Source: an uncultured Chloroflexota bacterium | GTDB lineage: Bacteria; Chloroflexota; UBA4733 | Direction of reading: 5' to 3' | Assembly: GCA_937967325.1 (NCBI GenBank) | Contig: CALBSQ010000053.1 | Location: 1-64,000 of the forward strand | Length of the DNA stretch: 64,000 nt | In this document: positions 35,355-44,439 of the stretch, piece by piece | Layout: every line of letters starts with the position of its first letter | Position numbering within the stretch: position 1 is the first letter of the stretch | Translations under genes and position numbers: made by a program | Notes under the pieces: model-generated | Seen by the model: the letters and a program-made list of their open reading frames with translations, nothing else | Database searches by the model: none | Told to the model about the DNA's origin: nothing

Positions 35355-35630
35355 TCAGGCCGACTGGCCGATGCGGCGTACTTCGCGCAGGCGCTCCAGC
35401 ACCCAGATCCGCATCAAGGTTGTCGGACCGATGTCCAGGTCGCGCGCCTCGGCCACGAGCTGCTTCCAGTGCTCGTCGCTCAGCCGGATCGGCGCCACTT
35501 TGTCGAGCGGCTGCTTCACCTTCAGCTCGACCGCCTCGCCCGACGGCAGCACCGTTTCCCCGGTGTCGATCCGATCAATCAATTGCTGACGCGCCTGCTC
35601 CCGCTCGTCCTGGTTATTCTCGTCGTCCAT
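35355..35630 (-). CDS. Ribbon-helix-helix-like small protein
   Basis: This 91-residue protein ends with PIRLSDEHWKQLVAEARDLD and GPTTLMRIWVLERLRE, the strand-helix-helix layout of CopG/BrnA-type DNA-binding antitoxins. The ATG giving MDDENNQDEREQ is chosen because GGAGGG lies five bases ahead; the frame opens 17 codons earlier. It could regulate the Uma2 gene 50 bases downstream. No separate toxin gene is adjacent. Confidence 0.6.
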   Translation of the reverse strand: MDDENNQDEREQARQQLIDRIDTGETVLPSGEAVELKVKQPLDKVAPIRLSDEHWKQLVAEARDLDIGPTTLMRIWVLERLREVRRIGQSA

Positions 35631-36049
35631 CACTTCCCTCCGTGACTGTGATACCAGCGACGCTCCGCCGGTGGCATTCATCGTGCCGTCGCCACACGCC
35701 AGGCGCCGCCGCCCTCGGCAGCATCCCTGTGGCCTGGTGGCTCCGCCACCTCTCCCTGGCGCAACTCTATGCCGCGACCGTCATCGAGGGTGCGTTGTTC
35801 GTCTTCCATCACATCGTCCACCAGTCCGTCCTGCCGAGCATCGTCTCCAGGGAGCAGCTCGCCGCCCCCATCGCCCTACTGGCGGCTCTCGCCGTCACCC
35901 TGAATGGAGACATCCGGAACGCTCCCTCAACGCGCACGTTAGGGCGAATGCCGTAGCCACATCCCCCAACATTGGCGGCGTATCGTCCCTCGGTGTCGCC
36001 CCGGCTGAACTGGCTAGCTACAGAAGTCGCCAGCTTTGAGACGGCACAC
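35631..36049. other. 419-base region with a transporter remnant
   Basis: This lies between the ribbon-helix-helix-like gene and the beta-propeller gene. It holds the major-facilitator fragment listed at 35715. The remaining bases show no gene or RNA. Confidence 0.4.
35715..35900 (+). pseudogene. Internal fragment of a major-facilitator transporter gene
   Basis: About 55 codons read WWLRHLSLAQLYAATVIEGA, then LFVFHHIVHQSVLPSIVSRE and QLAAPIALLAALAV. This is typical of the central part of multidrug-type MFS permeases, where the loop before VSREQL is conserved. There is no start codon context and the flanks on both sides are unrelated. It is a leftover of a gene of about 400 codons. Confidence 0.5.
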
Positions 36050-37621
36050 CTATGACGTAGGTGGCGACGGTCCGCTTACCGCCGGGCTCCTGCCGTAGGT
36101 CGTTCGATAGATCTCCAGTAGGGAATACACGGTGGTGCGGGACAGCCCGCCGAGTACGAAGTGCTCGCTGCCGGTGAAAGTGTCCAAGGCACGCAGTGTG
36201 CCGGAGTCGGCATCACCCATCTGGTAGCCCTGCTGCGCATAGAGCTCGCGACCACCTCCTCCCAGCATGATGGCCGAGATTGGCGTGTCGGGGAGCCAGT
36301 CCGCCGTGACCCTCCAGCGTGCCGTGTCAATTACCCAGATGCCATGGGCCTGGGTAGAGCTGCCGGCTCCAAAGGCGCCGACCGCGTACAAGCGGCACCC
36401 ATCCGGCGAGAGCTGCATCTCACCGGGGAAGGAGACTTTGGCCTCGGCTTCCTGAAGGAAGAGGCCGCGCACCGCTACCCAGGCGCCACTCACGGAGGGT
36501 TGGCTGCGCGCCGCCTTGACCGCGCCGACATCCAGCGTCACGAGGCGCTCGAGGCGGCGCTTGGTGAGATCAACAATGGCGAGTTGCCCGAGCGTGGGCG
36601 CCAGTACGTAGAGGCGCCTGCCATCCGGGGATACGGCTTGCTCGCGCGGCAACAGGTCAGTCTGCTCCCGGAACGGGAGATCGAGCACCGGCAGCGCCGC
36701 GCCGATGGACAGATCGAAAAACTCCACCTCGAGCGCCTGCCCATTCGTGCCGGGCTGGTAGCTCAGGCCGTAGAGCGCAGCGCCATCCGGAGTGAGCCAG
36801 CGACCGCTAAAGAAGGACACAGTGGCCGAGCCGGCCTGCCTGATCGGGTAGCGCCGCAGCTCCAGCTTGCCATCGGGGAGGTGGAGACGATAGTAAGCGG
36901 TATAGAGGTCGGCGCCAGCCGATCCCGGGGCAAAGGTCACCAGGAGGTACAGATGCTTGCCGTCCGGAGCGCCCACGATCCTGGTGTCGTTGACCTTGTA
37001 CCCACCTAGGTCCACCTTCCAGGATGCCGCCTTCCGTCCGCTCGCCAGGTCCAGCGCGACGACGCTCAGCGGCGGGGACGATTGCCAGGGCTGGCTGGCC
37101 ACATAGACCCGATCCCCGGCCACCGCAAGGGCCGAGTTCAGAAATGGCACGTGGTCCTTGCCGCCAATTACCGGCTGCGAGGCAATCTGTGCCGACCAAA
37201 GGCGCCGGAGCGACCGGCTGTCGAAGGCAACGACGTTCTCGCTCTGTCCCCCGCTGTCGACGCTGGTCTGGGTGAAGAGCAATTGCCGGCCATCCGGCGA
37301 GGGCGCCGGGGCGCCGGCCCCCTCGATCAGCAGCCGCCGCGTCTGGGTCGTGGGCAAGAAGAGCGAGGCCTGAGCGCCCCGCGGCGAGCCGATGAGCAGC
37401 AGATCGTCGGGTATGGCCGCGGTCGGCCGCATTGCGGCGCGAATGGCCGGCTGGGCGATCGTGGCGGCGGTCACCAGCGGGCCGAGGAGGACCACGATCA
37501 ATATCGCGCTGAGCAGCGGGCGCAGTGGCAAGGGCGCGCGGCCCAGCTCACGTCTGACTGGATCCTCCGGCGCCACGGCGGCTGTCTCCTTACTCGGCGC
37601 CCGGTCGGTCAGCGGTCTCAT
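36050..37621 (-). CDS. Membrane-anchored beta-propeller protein
   Basis: This 523-residue protein has one N-terminal membrane span (LPLRPLLSAILIVVLLGPLV near residue 35) and then repeated blades with SPDGRQLLF, APDGKHLYLL, TPDGAALYGL, SPDGRRLYVL and SPDGCRLYAV. These are YVTN/WD40-like repeats that form a seven-blade propeller outside the membrane. GGAGGG five bases ahead of the ATG supports the start. Such proteins usually bind partners or act as sensors; no catalytic site was seen. Confidence 0.75.
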   Translation of the reverse strand: MRPLTDRAPSKETAAVAPEDPVRRELGRAPLPLRPLLSAILIVVLLGPLVTAATIAQPAIRAAMRPTAAIPDDLLLIGSPRGAQASLFLPTTQTRRLLIEGAGAPAPSPDGRQLLFTQTSVDSGGQSENVVAFDSRSLRRLWSAQIASQPVIGGKDHVPFLNSALAVAGDRVYVASQPWQSSPPLSVVALDLASGRKAASWKVDLGGYKVNDTRIVGAPDGKHLYLLVTFAPGSAGADLYTAYYRLHLPDGKLELRRYPIRQAGSATVSFFSGRWLTPDGAALYGLSYQPGTNGQALEVEFFDLSIGAALPVLDLPFREQTDLLPREQAVSPDGRRLYVLAPTLGQLAIVDLTKRRLERLVTLDVGAVKAARSQPSVSGAWVAVRGLFLQEAEAKVSFPGEMQLSPDGCRLYAVGAFGAGSSTQAHGIWVIDTARWRVTADWLPDTPISAIMLGGGGRELYAQQGYQMGDADSGTLRALDTFTGSEHFVLGGLSRTTVYSLLEIYRTTYGRSPAVSGPSPPTS

Positions 37622-38350
37622 GGCGTCCCTCCGCGTACATGCCCGGCTCCATAGTATCTACAATCGACCCAACCAGCGGGTTCCCCGATGCCCCGATGTC
37701 CAGCGGGTCACCAAGGCGGACCCTCATGTGGGTGTGACGCGATTCGTTACCGCTTGCGCATGTCCTGTGGCGCCGCGTCCGCCGGCTGCCCGACGCTGAA
37801 CCGGCGGGCTCACAGTTTCAACCCTGCTGCAGCAGGCTAAGCTCGCCGACCGGTTGCGCTTGAAACGCTAGCCGCCTTCAGGCGGGTTGAAATTGTTAGC
37901 CTGCCGGTTCAGCGGCAGGCGCGCGTCGCAGGCAATGCCCCATGGTTTGCGCCAGTGGTAACGCCTCGGCAGCGCCCCTCACATTGCTCGTGGGAGGCGG
38001 TTCTCCGCGTCGTGCTACACTCCGGAGGAGTTGGCCCGTGCCCTTGGCGGGCCGTGGGACGGGAAGACGGAGACACCGGCACGTTTGAGCGACGCGTCTG
38101 CATGCCCCCAGCTCGTGTCGATCTGTTGGGCTATCAGGGTGCTGCTCGTCCCGGTCCCGCTGAGTCACCATCGCTTACCTCTGCTGCAAGGAAAGCGCGT
38201 CTCCCAGCCGGTCGGCAAGCAGCGATTCGCTCGTCCCAGCAGTGGTAGACAACCTCTCCGTTCTCCGCGACTCCTCGCTTCCAACGATCACCACCCCGTC
38301 CATTCGGGCCCGCGCCGACGATATGCATATAGAATAGGAGGCCACTGCAC
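37622..38350. other. 729-base intergenic region with repeat element
   Basis: This is the longest gap in the window. It contains the 119-base inverted-repeat element listed at 37795, a GTGCTACACTCCGGAGGAG stretch near 38010 that looks like a -10 box and ribosome site without a convincing gene, and an AT-rich ATATGCATAT palindrome at 38321-38330 just ahead of the next gene. No coding region was accepted. Confidence 0.45.
37795..37913. repeat. 119-base element with 30-bp imperfect inverted ends
   Basis: The left arm (37795-37824, starting GCTGAACCGGCGGGCT) and right arm (37884-37913, ending AGCCTGCCGGTTCAGC) are inverted copies with only about four mismatches in 30. Inside lie two smaller hairpins, CTGCTGCAGCAG and GCCGCCTTCAGGCGGG. 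This is the layout of a small non-autonomous palindromic or MITE-like repeat. Copies elsewhere in the genome would be expected. Confidence 0.6.
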
Positions 38351-38551
38351 ATGGCGGATCAGCGGATCAGCAGCCGATGCCATCCGCGGATGCGCATGCT
38401 ACGCTCCTACCGGCCTCCGGAGGTCGAGGCCGCGGGCGTGCCGGCGGTGGTGGTCGAGCACGAGAGCCTGCTGGACGGCGCCCGGTTCGAGGCCGTCTAT
38501 GCTCGGGACAGCCTCCGGCTGCTCGGCATCCACGGTGCGCCGAAGGAGTAG
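38351..38551 (+). CDS. Short protein upstream of an ABC exporter pair
   Basis: This 66-residue protein begins MADQRISSRCHPRMRMLRSY and continues PPEVEAAGVPAVVVEHESLL. TAGGAGG nine bases ahead of the ATG is a strong ribosome site, and its stop lies three bases before the first ABC gene, so it is the first gene of a tight operon. It is Arg-rich at the N-terminus and acidic after that. No family was recognised. It could be a peptide precursor or accessory factor for the exporters, but it could also be the tail of a larger lost gene. Confidence 0.6.
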   Translation: MADQRISSRCHPRMRMLRSYRPPEVEAAGVPAVVVEHESLLDGARFEAVYARDSLRLLGIHGAPKE

Positions 38552-38554
38552 CCG

Positions 38555-40648
38555 GTGCTTCGGTCACTGCGCCGGCGCCACGACGACCCGCGCCTGGCGC
38601 TGGCGCTGCTGCTGCCAAGGGTGAGCGCGGGCCTCACGCTCTCGCTGACGCTGCTCACCGTGCTCGGCGTGCTGGTGGGGATGCTGTTCACGCTGGCTTC
38701 CGGCGCCCTCGTCGGCAGCGTCCCGGCGGCGGTCAGCGGCGGTTTCAGCTCGCCTGCCGGCGAGAGACTGATCGCCGCGCTCGTCGCGGTCGTCGCCCTC
38801 TTCGTCCTGCGACAGTCGCTGGACCCGCTAGAGGACTTGCTGACCACGACGCTCGGTCGCCAGGTGGAAGGGAACCTCCAGTTGCGCGCCATGCGCGCCG
38901 CCCTCGGCCCCGCCGGCATCGCCCATCTGGAGGACCCCGCCGTGGTCGACCTGCTCTCCCGCGCCAGGGGCGTGGCGACGGGCCGCTATACTCCCAGCCA
39001 GGCGGTGCGCGGCCTGTTCAACTTGCTGCTCAAGCTCGCCCAGACTGTCGTCTCCACGGCGCTCATCTGGCGTTACGAGCGCTGGTGGCTGGCGCTGGGG
39101 CTTATGGCGGTGCTGGTCGTCACTCGCACCATCGCCCGGCGCAACGTGCTGCAAGAAGTGGCGGTCGCCACCGGCGCCACCCCGGTGCATCGGCGCACCG
39201 AGTACTTCCTGGGGCTCGCCTTGGAGCCTGGAGCGGCCAAGGAGACGCGGGTATTCGGGCTGGAGCAGTGGATCGTGGGCCGTTTTCGGGCGCACTGGCT
39301 GGAGGCGATGCAGCAGGTCTGGACCGAGCGCGCCCGGTCGGCGCGGACGCTGGCGCCGTGGGTGATCGCGGTGGTGTTCGCCTGCGTGCTGGCGGCCATC
39401 GGGCTGACCGGCCGCGACGCCGCCACTGGCCGCATCGGCCTTGCCGCCCTCACCATCGCCGCGCAGTCGATCGTGACGCTCGCCGCCTACCTATTCAGCA
39501 TCAACCTCCCCGAGCTCTGGCTGGAGCACGGGGCGACCGCGGTGCCGGCGGTGCTGGAGTTGGAGGGAACCTCACCCCCGGCCCCTGCGCGGCGAGGGCG
39601 ATTGTTCGTCATTCGCGAGGATGACGCCGACGGAAAGAGCAGGGCGTATAGCAATACGCCCCTACCGGTATCGGCGTCCTCTGGTAGGGGCGTATTGCTA
39701 TACGCCCCGGTCACCGCACCGGCCCAATCTCGTCCAGGCCCAACAGCATCTTTCGCCGATGAAGGGCGGGGGGTGAGGTCCCCTCCCGCCATCCGCTTCG
39801 AGAACGTCAACTTCTGCTACCCGGGCAGCGACTGCAACGTCTTCTCGGGGCTGGACCTCATCATCCCGGCGGGGCGTTCGCTAGCGATCGTGGGCGCCAA
39901 CGGGGCCGGCAAGACGACCCTGATCAAGCTGCTCTGCCGCCTCTACGACACCACGGCGGGCCGGATCGTCGCGGACGGGGTGGATCTCCGCGAGGTTGAT
40001 GCGGCGCGCTGGCGGCAGCATGTCGCCGTGATCTTCCAGGACTTCCTGCGCTACAAGCTGACGGCCGCCGAGAACGTTGGCTTCGGCGCTCCAGCGCTGG
40101 CCGGGGACCGTGCGGCTCTGGAGAGGGCCGCAAACCGGGCGGGCGCCGATGAGATCATCGCGGCGCTGCCGCACGGCTGGGACACCGTGCTGTCGCGGGA
40201 GTACGAGCGCGGCGCGGACCTCTCCGGCGGCCAGTGGCAGCGCATCGCCTTGGCGCGGGCGTTGTTCGCCGTCGAGGCTGGCGCCGGGGTGCTGGTGCTG
40301 GACGAGCCGACCGCCAACCTGGACGTGCGCGCGGAGGCTGAGCTGTTCGATCGCTTCCTGGAGCTGACCGCGGGGCTCACCACCATCCTGATCTCCCACC
40401 GCTTCCCTAGCGTCCGCCGTGCCGACGCCATCTGCGTGCTGGAGGACGGCCGCGTGGCGGAGCGCGGCACGCACGAGGAGCTGCTGGCTGCCGGCGGCCG
40501 GTACGCCCGGCTGTTCCGCTTGCAGGCGGCGCGCTTCACGGACACTCCACCGGATGCCGTGGAGGAAGAGGCAGACCGTGCTGCCGACGCGAAGCCCGGG
40601 GCGGCTCGCGCCAGCGAGGATGGGTCGGGGGAGACGACCGGTGGGTAA
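38555..40648 (+). CDS. ABC exporter half-transporter with inserted palindromic element
   Basis: This 697-residue protein fuses a six-span membrane domain (residues about 20-330) to a nucleotide-binding domain. The ATPase motifs are complete: Walker A GANGAGKTT near 447, signature LSGGQ near 555, Walker B VLVLDEPTANLD near 585 and the switch His in ILISHRFPS. Residues 337-409 are unusual: they are encoded by a palindromic element inserted in frame between the two domains, where the paralogue at 40641 has a short linker. GAAGGAG supports the GTG start. With its overlapping neighbour it probably forms a heterodimeric exporter of unknown cargo. Confidence 0.8.
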   Translation: MLRSLRRRHDDPRLALALLLPRVSAGLTLSLTLLTVLGVLVGMLFTLASGALVGSVPAAVSGGFSSPAGERLIAALVAVVALFVLRQSLDPLEDLLTTTLGRQVEGNLQLRAMRAALGPAGIAHLEDPAVVDLLSRARGVATGRYTPSQAVRGLFNLLLKLAQTVVSTALIWRYERWWLALGLMAVLVVTRTIARRNVLQEVAVATGATPVHRRTEYFLGLALEPGAAKETRVFGLEQWIVGRFRAHWLEAMQQVWTERARSARTLAPWVIAVVFACVLAAIGLTGRDAATGRIGLAALTIAAQSIVTLAAYLFSINLPELWLEHGATAVPAVLELEGTSPPAPARRGRLFVIREDDADGKSRAYSNTPLPVSASSGRGVLLYAPVTAPAQSRPGPTASFADEGRGVRSPPAIRFENVNFCYPGSDCNVFSGLDLIIPAGRSLAIVGANGAGKTTLIKLLCRLYDTTAGRIVADGVDLREVDAARWRQHVAVIFQDFLRYKLTAAENVGFGAPALAGDRAALERAANRAGADEIIAALPHGWDTVLSREYERGADLSGGQWQRIALARALFAVEAGAGVLVLDEPTANLDVRAEAELFDRFLELTAGLTTILISHRFPSVRRADAICVLEDGRVAERGTHEELLAAGGRYARLFRLQAARFTDTPPDAVEEEADRAADAKPGAARASEDGSGETTGG
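39565..39783. repeat. Palindromic element inserted in frame in an ABC gene
   Basis: The element is 219 bases, exactly 73 codons. Its ends are inverted copies: GGGAACCTCACCCCCGGCCC on the left and GGGCGGGGGGTGAGGTCCCC on the right. Inside is a perfect 25-base inverted repeat, GGGCGTATAGCAATACGCCC plus CTACC (39642-39666), pairing with 39683-39707 around a 16-base loop; each arm is itself palindromic. The inserted frame has no stop and codes for a Pro/Ser/Arg-rich linker. Both parts look like dispersed intergenic repeats that landed within a gene. Confidence 0.75.
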
Positions 40649-42428
40649 GCATCTGCATGCTGTCGCTCTTATCTTGGGCACGGCCTTCCGCGCCGATCCG
40701 CGGCGGGCCGTGATTGTCGTCGTGCGGTCACTGGTCAGCTCATTCCTCTTCGCGACCATGCCCTTCTGGCTGAAGGTGCTAGCCAACGGCGCGGTCGCCC
40801 ATAGCACGCGGCAGGCGCTCCTGGCCGCCGGCGCTGCCGCGGCGTCGGTTACCGTGACGGTCTTCCTGGGCTGGATCGGGACGAACGCCACGCAGCTGCT
40901 CCAGGAGCGCACCAACCTCTCGATCGACGAGCAGTTGGCAAGGCTCAGCCTGGAGGTCCCCGGACTGGAGCACTTCGAGCGGCCCGACTACGCCAACCAG
41001 ATAGCGCTGCTGCGGGAACAGCGCGGCGCACTGGCGGGGGCGCTCGACGCCATCACCACAACGCTGCAAGCGGTGGTGCTGTGGACGACGACCCTGGCGC
41101 TGCTGGTGAGCATCCACCCCTTACTGCTGCTCATGCCGGCGTTCGGGCTGGCGACGCTTTGGAGCGAAGAGCGCGCGCAGCGGATCCAGCAGCGCACCAG
41201 CGAAGTCACCGCCGAGCGCGGCCGGACGCTGCGGTACCTCTTCGACCTCGCCACGGATGCCCAGGCGGGCAAGGAGCTCCGCGTCTTCGGACTCAGCGGC
41301 GAGATCGTCGGGCGCTACGAACAGTTGTGGCGGGAGATCGACCGCGAGCGCCGTCGCGCCGGGCTGCAGGCGGTCCTGCTGACGGCGCCCGGCTGGTTGC
41401 TCTTCACCATCGGCTACGCCGGAGCGATCGTCGTCGCCGTCTGGCTGGCGGTCTACGGCCAGACTTCAGTCGGCGCAGTGCTGATGACACTGACCCTCGC
41501 CGCCGAGGTACACCGCTACGTGGGGACGGCGACCTACCTGTTCTCCTGGCTGCTGGGCGCGCTGGCGGCGGTGGGCCGGCTGCTCTGGTTGATGGACTAC
41601 GCCGCATCGGCGCGGAAGGTCTCCGGCGATCCTCAGCCCGTGCCGGGGAGGCTCGATCGGGGCATCCGGCTGGAACACGTGTCCTTCTGCTATCCGGGCG
41701 CCGGGACCGAGGTGCTCGGCGACGTCAACCTCGACCTGCCCGCCGGGTCGACCGTGGCGCTGGTGGGCGAGAACGGCGCCGGCAAGACCACGCTCGTCAA
41801 GCTGCTCTGCGGCCTCTACCAGCCCACCTCGGGCCGGATCACGGTGGATGACGTGGAACTCCATCGGTTCGACGTCGCCACCTGGCGTGCCCAAACCGCG
41901 GCCGCCTTCCAAGACTTTGCCCGCTTCGAGCTCCTCGCGCGCGAGACGGTGGGCGTGGGCGACCTGGCCAGGATCGAAGATCCGGCGGCAGTCGGGATTG
42001 CGCTCCGGCGCGCCGGAGCCGAGGAGCTACCGGCGGCGCTGGCCAATGGGCTGGAGACGCAGCTCGGCAAGGACTGGGAGGGCGGCGTCGAGCTTTCCGG
42101 CGGGCAGTGGCAGAAGCTGGCGCTCGGGCGGGCGCTGCTGCGGGAACAGCCGCTCCTGCTGATTCTGGACGAGCCCACCGCCAGCCTGGACGCGCAGACC
42201 GAGCACGCGCTGTTCGAGCGATACGCCGAAGCAACCCATCGAAGCGCCGCCGCCAGCGGCGCGATCACGATCCTCGTGTCCCACCGCTTCTCCACGATGC
42301 GGATGGCCGACTTGATCGTGGTACTGGACCACGGAAGGGTAACGGAGGTCGGTAGCCACCGCGAGCTGCTGGCGCGCCGCGGGCTGTACGCCGAGCTGTA
42401 TGAGCTGCAAGCGGGGCAGTACCGGTAG
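40641..42428 (+). CDS. ABC exporter half-transporter
   Basis: This 595-residue fused permease-ATPase has its membrane domain at residues about 20-320 and Walker A GENGAGKTT near 376, signature LSGGQ near 486, Walker B LLLILDEPTASLD near 510 and ILVSHRFST. The GTG start lies inside the end of the previous gene (8-base overlap) with GGGGGAG ahead of it. Its linker between the domains (ASARKVSGDPQPVPG) is short, which shows what the neighbouring paralogue would look like without its insertion. The pair are likely partners. Confidence 0.82.
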   Translation: MGKHLHAVALILGTAFRADPRRAVIVVVRSLVSSFLFATMPFWLKVLANGAVAHSTRQALLAAGAAAASVTVTVFLGWIGTNATQLLQERTNLSIDEQLARLSLEVPGLEHFERPDYANQIALLREQRGALAGALDAITTTLQAVVLWTTTLALLVSIHPLLLLMPAFGLATLWSEERAQRIQQRTSEVTAERGRTLRYLFDLATDAQAGKELRVFGLSGEIVGRYEQLWREIDRERRRAGLQAVLLTAPGWLLFTIGYAGAIVVAVWLAVYGQTSVGAVLMTLTLAAEVHRYVGTATYLFSWLLGALAAVGRLLWLMDYAASARKVSGDPQPVPGRLDRGIRLEHVSFCYPGAGTEVLGDVNLDLPAGSTVALVGENGAGKTTLVKLLCGLYQPTSGRITVDDVELHRFDVATWRAQTAAAFQDFARFELLARETVGVGDLARIEDPAAVGIALRRAGAEELPAALANGLETQLGKDWEGGVELSGGQWQKLALGRALLREQPLLLILDEPTASLDAQTEHALFERYAEATHRSAAASGAITILVSHRFSTMRMADLIVVLDHGRVTEVGSHRELLARRGLYAELYELQAGQYR

Positions 42429-42550
42429 ACTGCCGGCGGGAGCTAGAGCACGACCATTATCTGTGCGGCACTCCCAAGCGCCACCACCGAGGCTAGCGAT
42501 GGCTGCCGATCGGCTGTTTCTCGATACTGCCTCCGACCAGCCTCGAACGC

Positions 42551-44296
42551 TCACAGTCGCTCGATGGCGGTGCGCAGGCGGCCCATCTCGCTGTCCAGCG
42601 CATTAAACTTGTCTCGCGTTTCTTGCAGCTTGCCGCGCTCGGCTCGGACGAAGCGCACGTAGGGGGCGATCGTTTGGCGGATGCGCTCGAGTGACCGGGC
42701 GAGCGCGGCGACGAACTGCCCCTCCACACCGGCACGGAGCTGACGACGCAGCTCGTCGCTTTGCTGGTGAAAGCGGCGCTGGGCGGACCGCTTGCGGGCC
42801 GGAATGATGAAGAGTCCCAGCCCGGCGATCACGCTGGCGGCCAGGATGCCGGTGACGTCCATGGCCGCGGTACCCGCGATCAAGGCGATCGCCGCGCCCA
42901 GCGTCACGCCGCTCACTGCGACCAGCGCCGTTTGCGCCACGCCGTCGCGCATGGAGCCCGCGAGCTGGGCCGCTTGGGACTGCTCGTCGTAGCGATCGAC
43001 GACGTCGCGGGCGGCCCGGGCAACGGAGCCGATCAGCTCCCGTCGACTGGAGGTGAACTCCCCACCGATCTGCCCGACGAGTGCTTCGTCGATTCGGGCC
43101 TGCCGGCGCCGGTTGAGATAGTCCACTACTTGCTGCCAGAGACGGAGCTCCCGCTCGGCCATCCAGTCCACCAGCTCCTGCATCTGGGCATCGATGTGCT
43201 CGGCCGTATCGGCGACGACCGTGCGCTCGAACTCGGCGCGCACCTTGCTGGAGTTGAAGAGGTCGAACAGACGCCCGACTCGCAGGGTCTCATCGAAGAA
43301 AGCGTCCGCGCGCTTGTCCAGCGCGTATACGGTTGCATCCACCTGGCTAAGCCGGCTGGCGAAGTCGCGGCGCATATCCCGCTCGTGTTCGGTGAGCTGA
43401 CCTTCGATCACCTCGTTTGTATGCGTGTCTTCATCGAGCAGGGCCATACGGGCGTCGGCAGCTTGCTGGTAGCGCTCCAGCAGGCGTGCTGCTACCCCCA
43501 ACGGATTAGCAAGCTTGAGCTTCAGTCTGCTCCGCTCATCGAGCGCCGCCCGCAGGTAGCGCTCGACCGCGGTCATACCGCTAGCTTCGCGCGCGACATC
43601 TCCTTCGGATTGGTCTGGGAGCTTTGCCGCCGCCAAGGCGTCGCGCGCCGACACCGCCAACACATCCGGCTGGAAACCGAGCAGGGCATTGGCGTTGCCC
43701 TCGATAAAGCCGAGGACGCGCGGGAGGTCGCTGTCCGCCAGGAGGTCGCGCTTATTCAGGATGATGACGGTCTTCTTGCCCCACTCGCGGATCGTCTCCA
43801 TGAACTGGCGCTCGCTCTCGGAGAAAGGGCGGTCGGCGGAGGTGACAAACAGCACCAGGTCGCTGCGTGGCACAAAGCTGCGGGTGATCTGCTCGTGACG
43901 CCGGATCACGGCATTGGTGCCGGGGGTGTCGACTATGGCCAGATCCCGCAGGAAGGCTGCCGGGATGGTTCGCTCGATCAGCGCTTCACCAGAAACGCGC
44001 TCGTCCGGTTGGTCGCCATAGCGCAGCACGGATACGGCGTCGGTAGTCGGAGTCACCCCTTCCGGTAGGACGGAGCTACCGAGCAGGGCGTTGATGAACG
44101 CGGACTTACCCGAGTTGAATTCGCCGACCACCACGAGCAGGAACAGATCTTCCAGGTCGCGAATAGCCTGGCCGAGTGTCTCGAGATCGTCGGGAGTTGC
44201 CGCGAATGCCGCCAGCGCCAGGCGTAGGTTTTCCAGGATTGCGCGCTCGGTCCGCAGGAGCTGCTCCTGGTCTGCCGCCAGCAGCCCTTCCGGCAT
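42551..44296 (-). CDS. Dynamin-family GTPase
   Basis: This 581-residue protein is a bacterial dynamin-like GTPase. Its G motifs are complete: P-loop GEFNSGKSAFINALLG near residue 58, switch-1 Thr in VTPTTDAVSV, DTPG at 123-126 and NKRD at 181-184. Long helical stretches follow, then two hydrophobic segments (near residues 470-515, GVTLGAAIALIAGTAAM and GILAASVIAGLGLFIIP) that would insert in a membrane as a paddle. Such proteins remodel or protect membranes. An ATG 16 codons inside the open frame is chosen for its GGAGG site. Confidence 0.82.
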   Translation of the reverse strand: MPEGLLAADQEQLLRTERAILENLRLALAAFAATPDDLETLGQAIRDLEDLFLLVVVGEFNSGKSAFINALLGSSVLPEGVTPTTDAVSVLRYGDQPDERVSGEALIERTIPAAFLRDLAIVDTPGTNAVIRRHEQITRSFVPRSDLVLFVTSADRPFSESERQFMETIREWGKKTVIILNKRDLLADSDLPRVLGFIEGNANALLGFQPDVLAVSARDALAAAKLPDQSEGDVAREASGMTAVERYLRAALDERSRLKLKLANPLGVAARLLERYQQAADARMALLDEDTHTNEVIEGQLTEHERDMRRDFASRLSQVDATVYALDKRADAFFDETLRVGRLFDLFNSSKVRAEFERTVVADTAEHIDAQMQELVDWMAERELRLWQQVVDYLNRRRQARIDEALVGQIGGEFTSSRRELIGSVARAARDVVDRYDEQSQAAQLAGSMRDGVAQTALVAVSGVTLGAAIALIAGTAAMDVTGILAASVIAGLGLFIIPARKRSAQRRFHQQSDELRRQLRAGVEGQFVAALARSLERIRQTIAPYVRFVRAERGKLQETRDKFNALDSEMGRLRTAIERL

Positions 44297-44439
44297 TCGA
44301 TCGTCCTCCACGCGCGGGATACCCCGCCGCTCGCAGCTTAACACGCCGGCTGCGCGGTGATCGTGGAGGATACGCCGGTAGCACTGCCATCATGGTGCGC
44401 ACGGCGGCGCCGAGGGGCAACGCGCCCCGTCAACTGGCC

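Noticed and set aside
42429..42550. GCCGATCGGC followed by TGTTTCT as a terminator between convergent genes
   Set aside because: The stem has no loop and the T-run is interrupted, so it is not a credible intrinsic terminator.
42761..44068. 435-codon plus-strand frame
   Set aside because: It is antisense to the dynamin-like GTPase, whose G motifs are complete.
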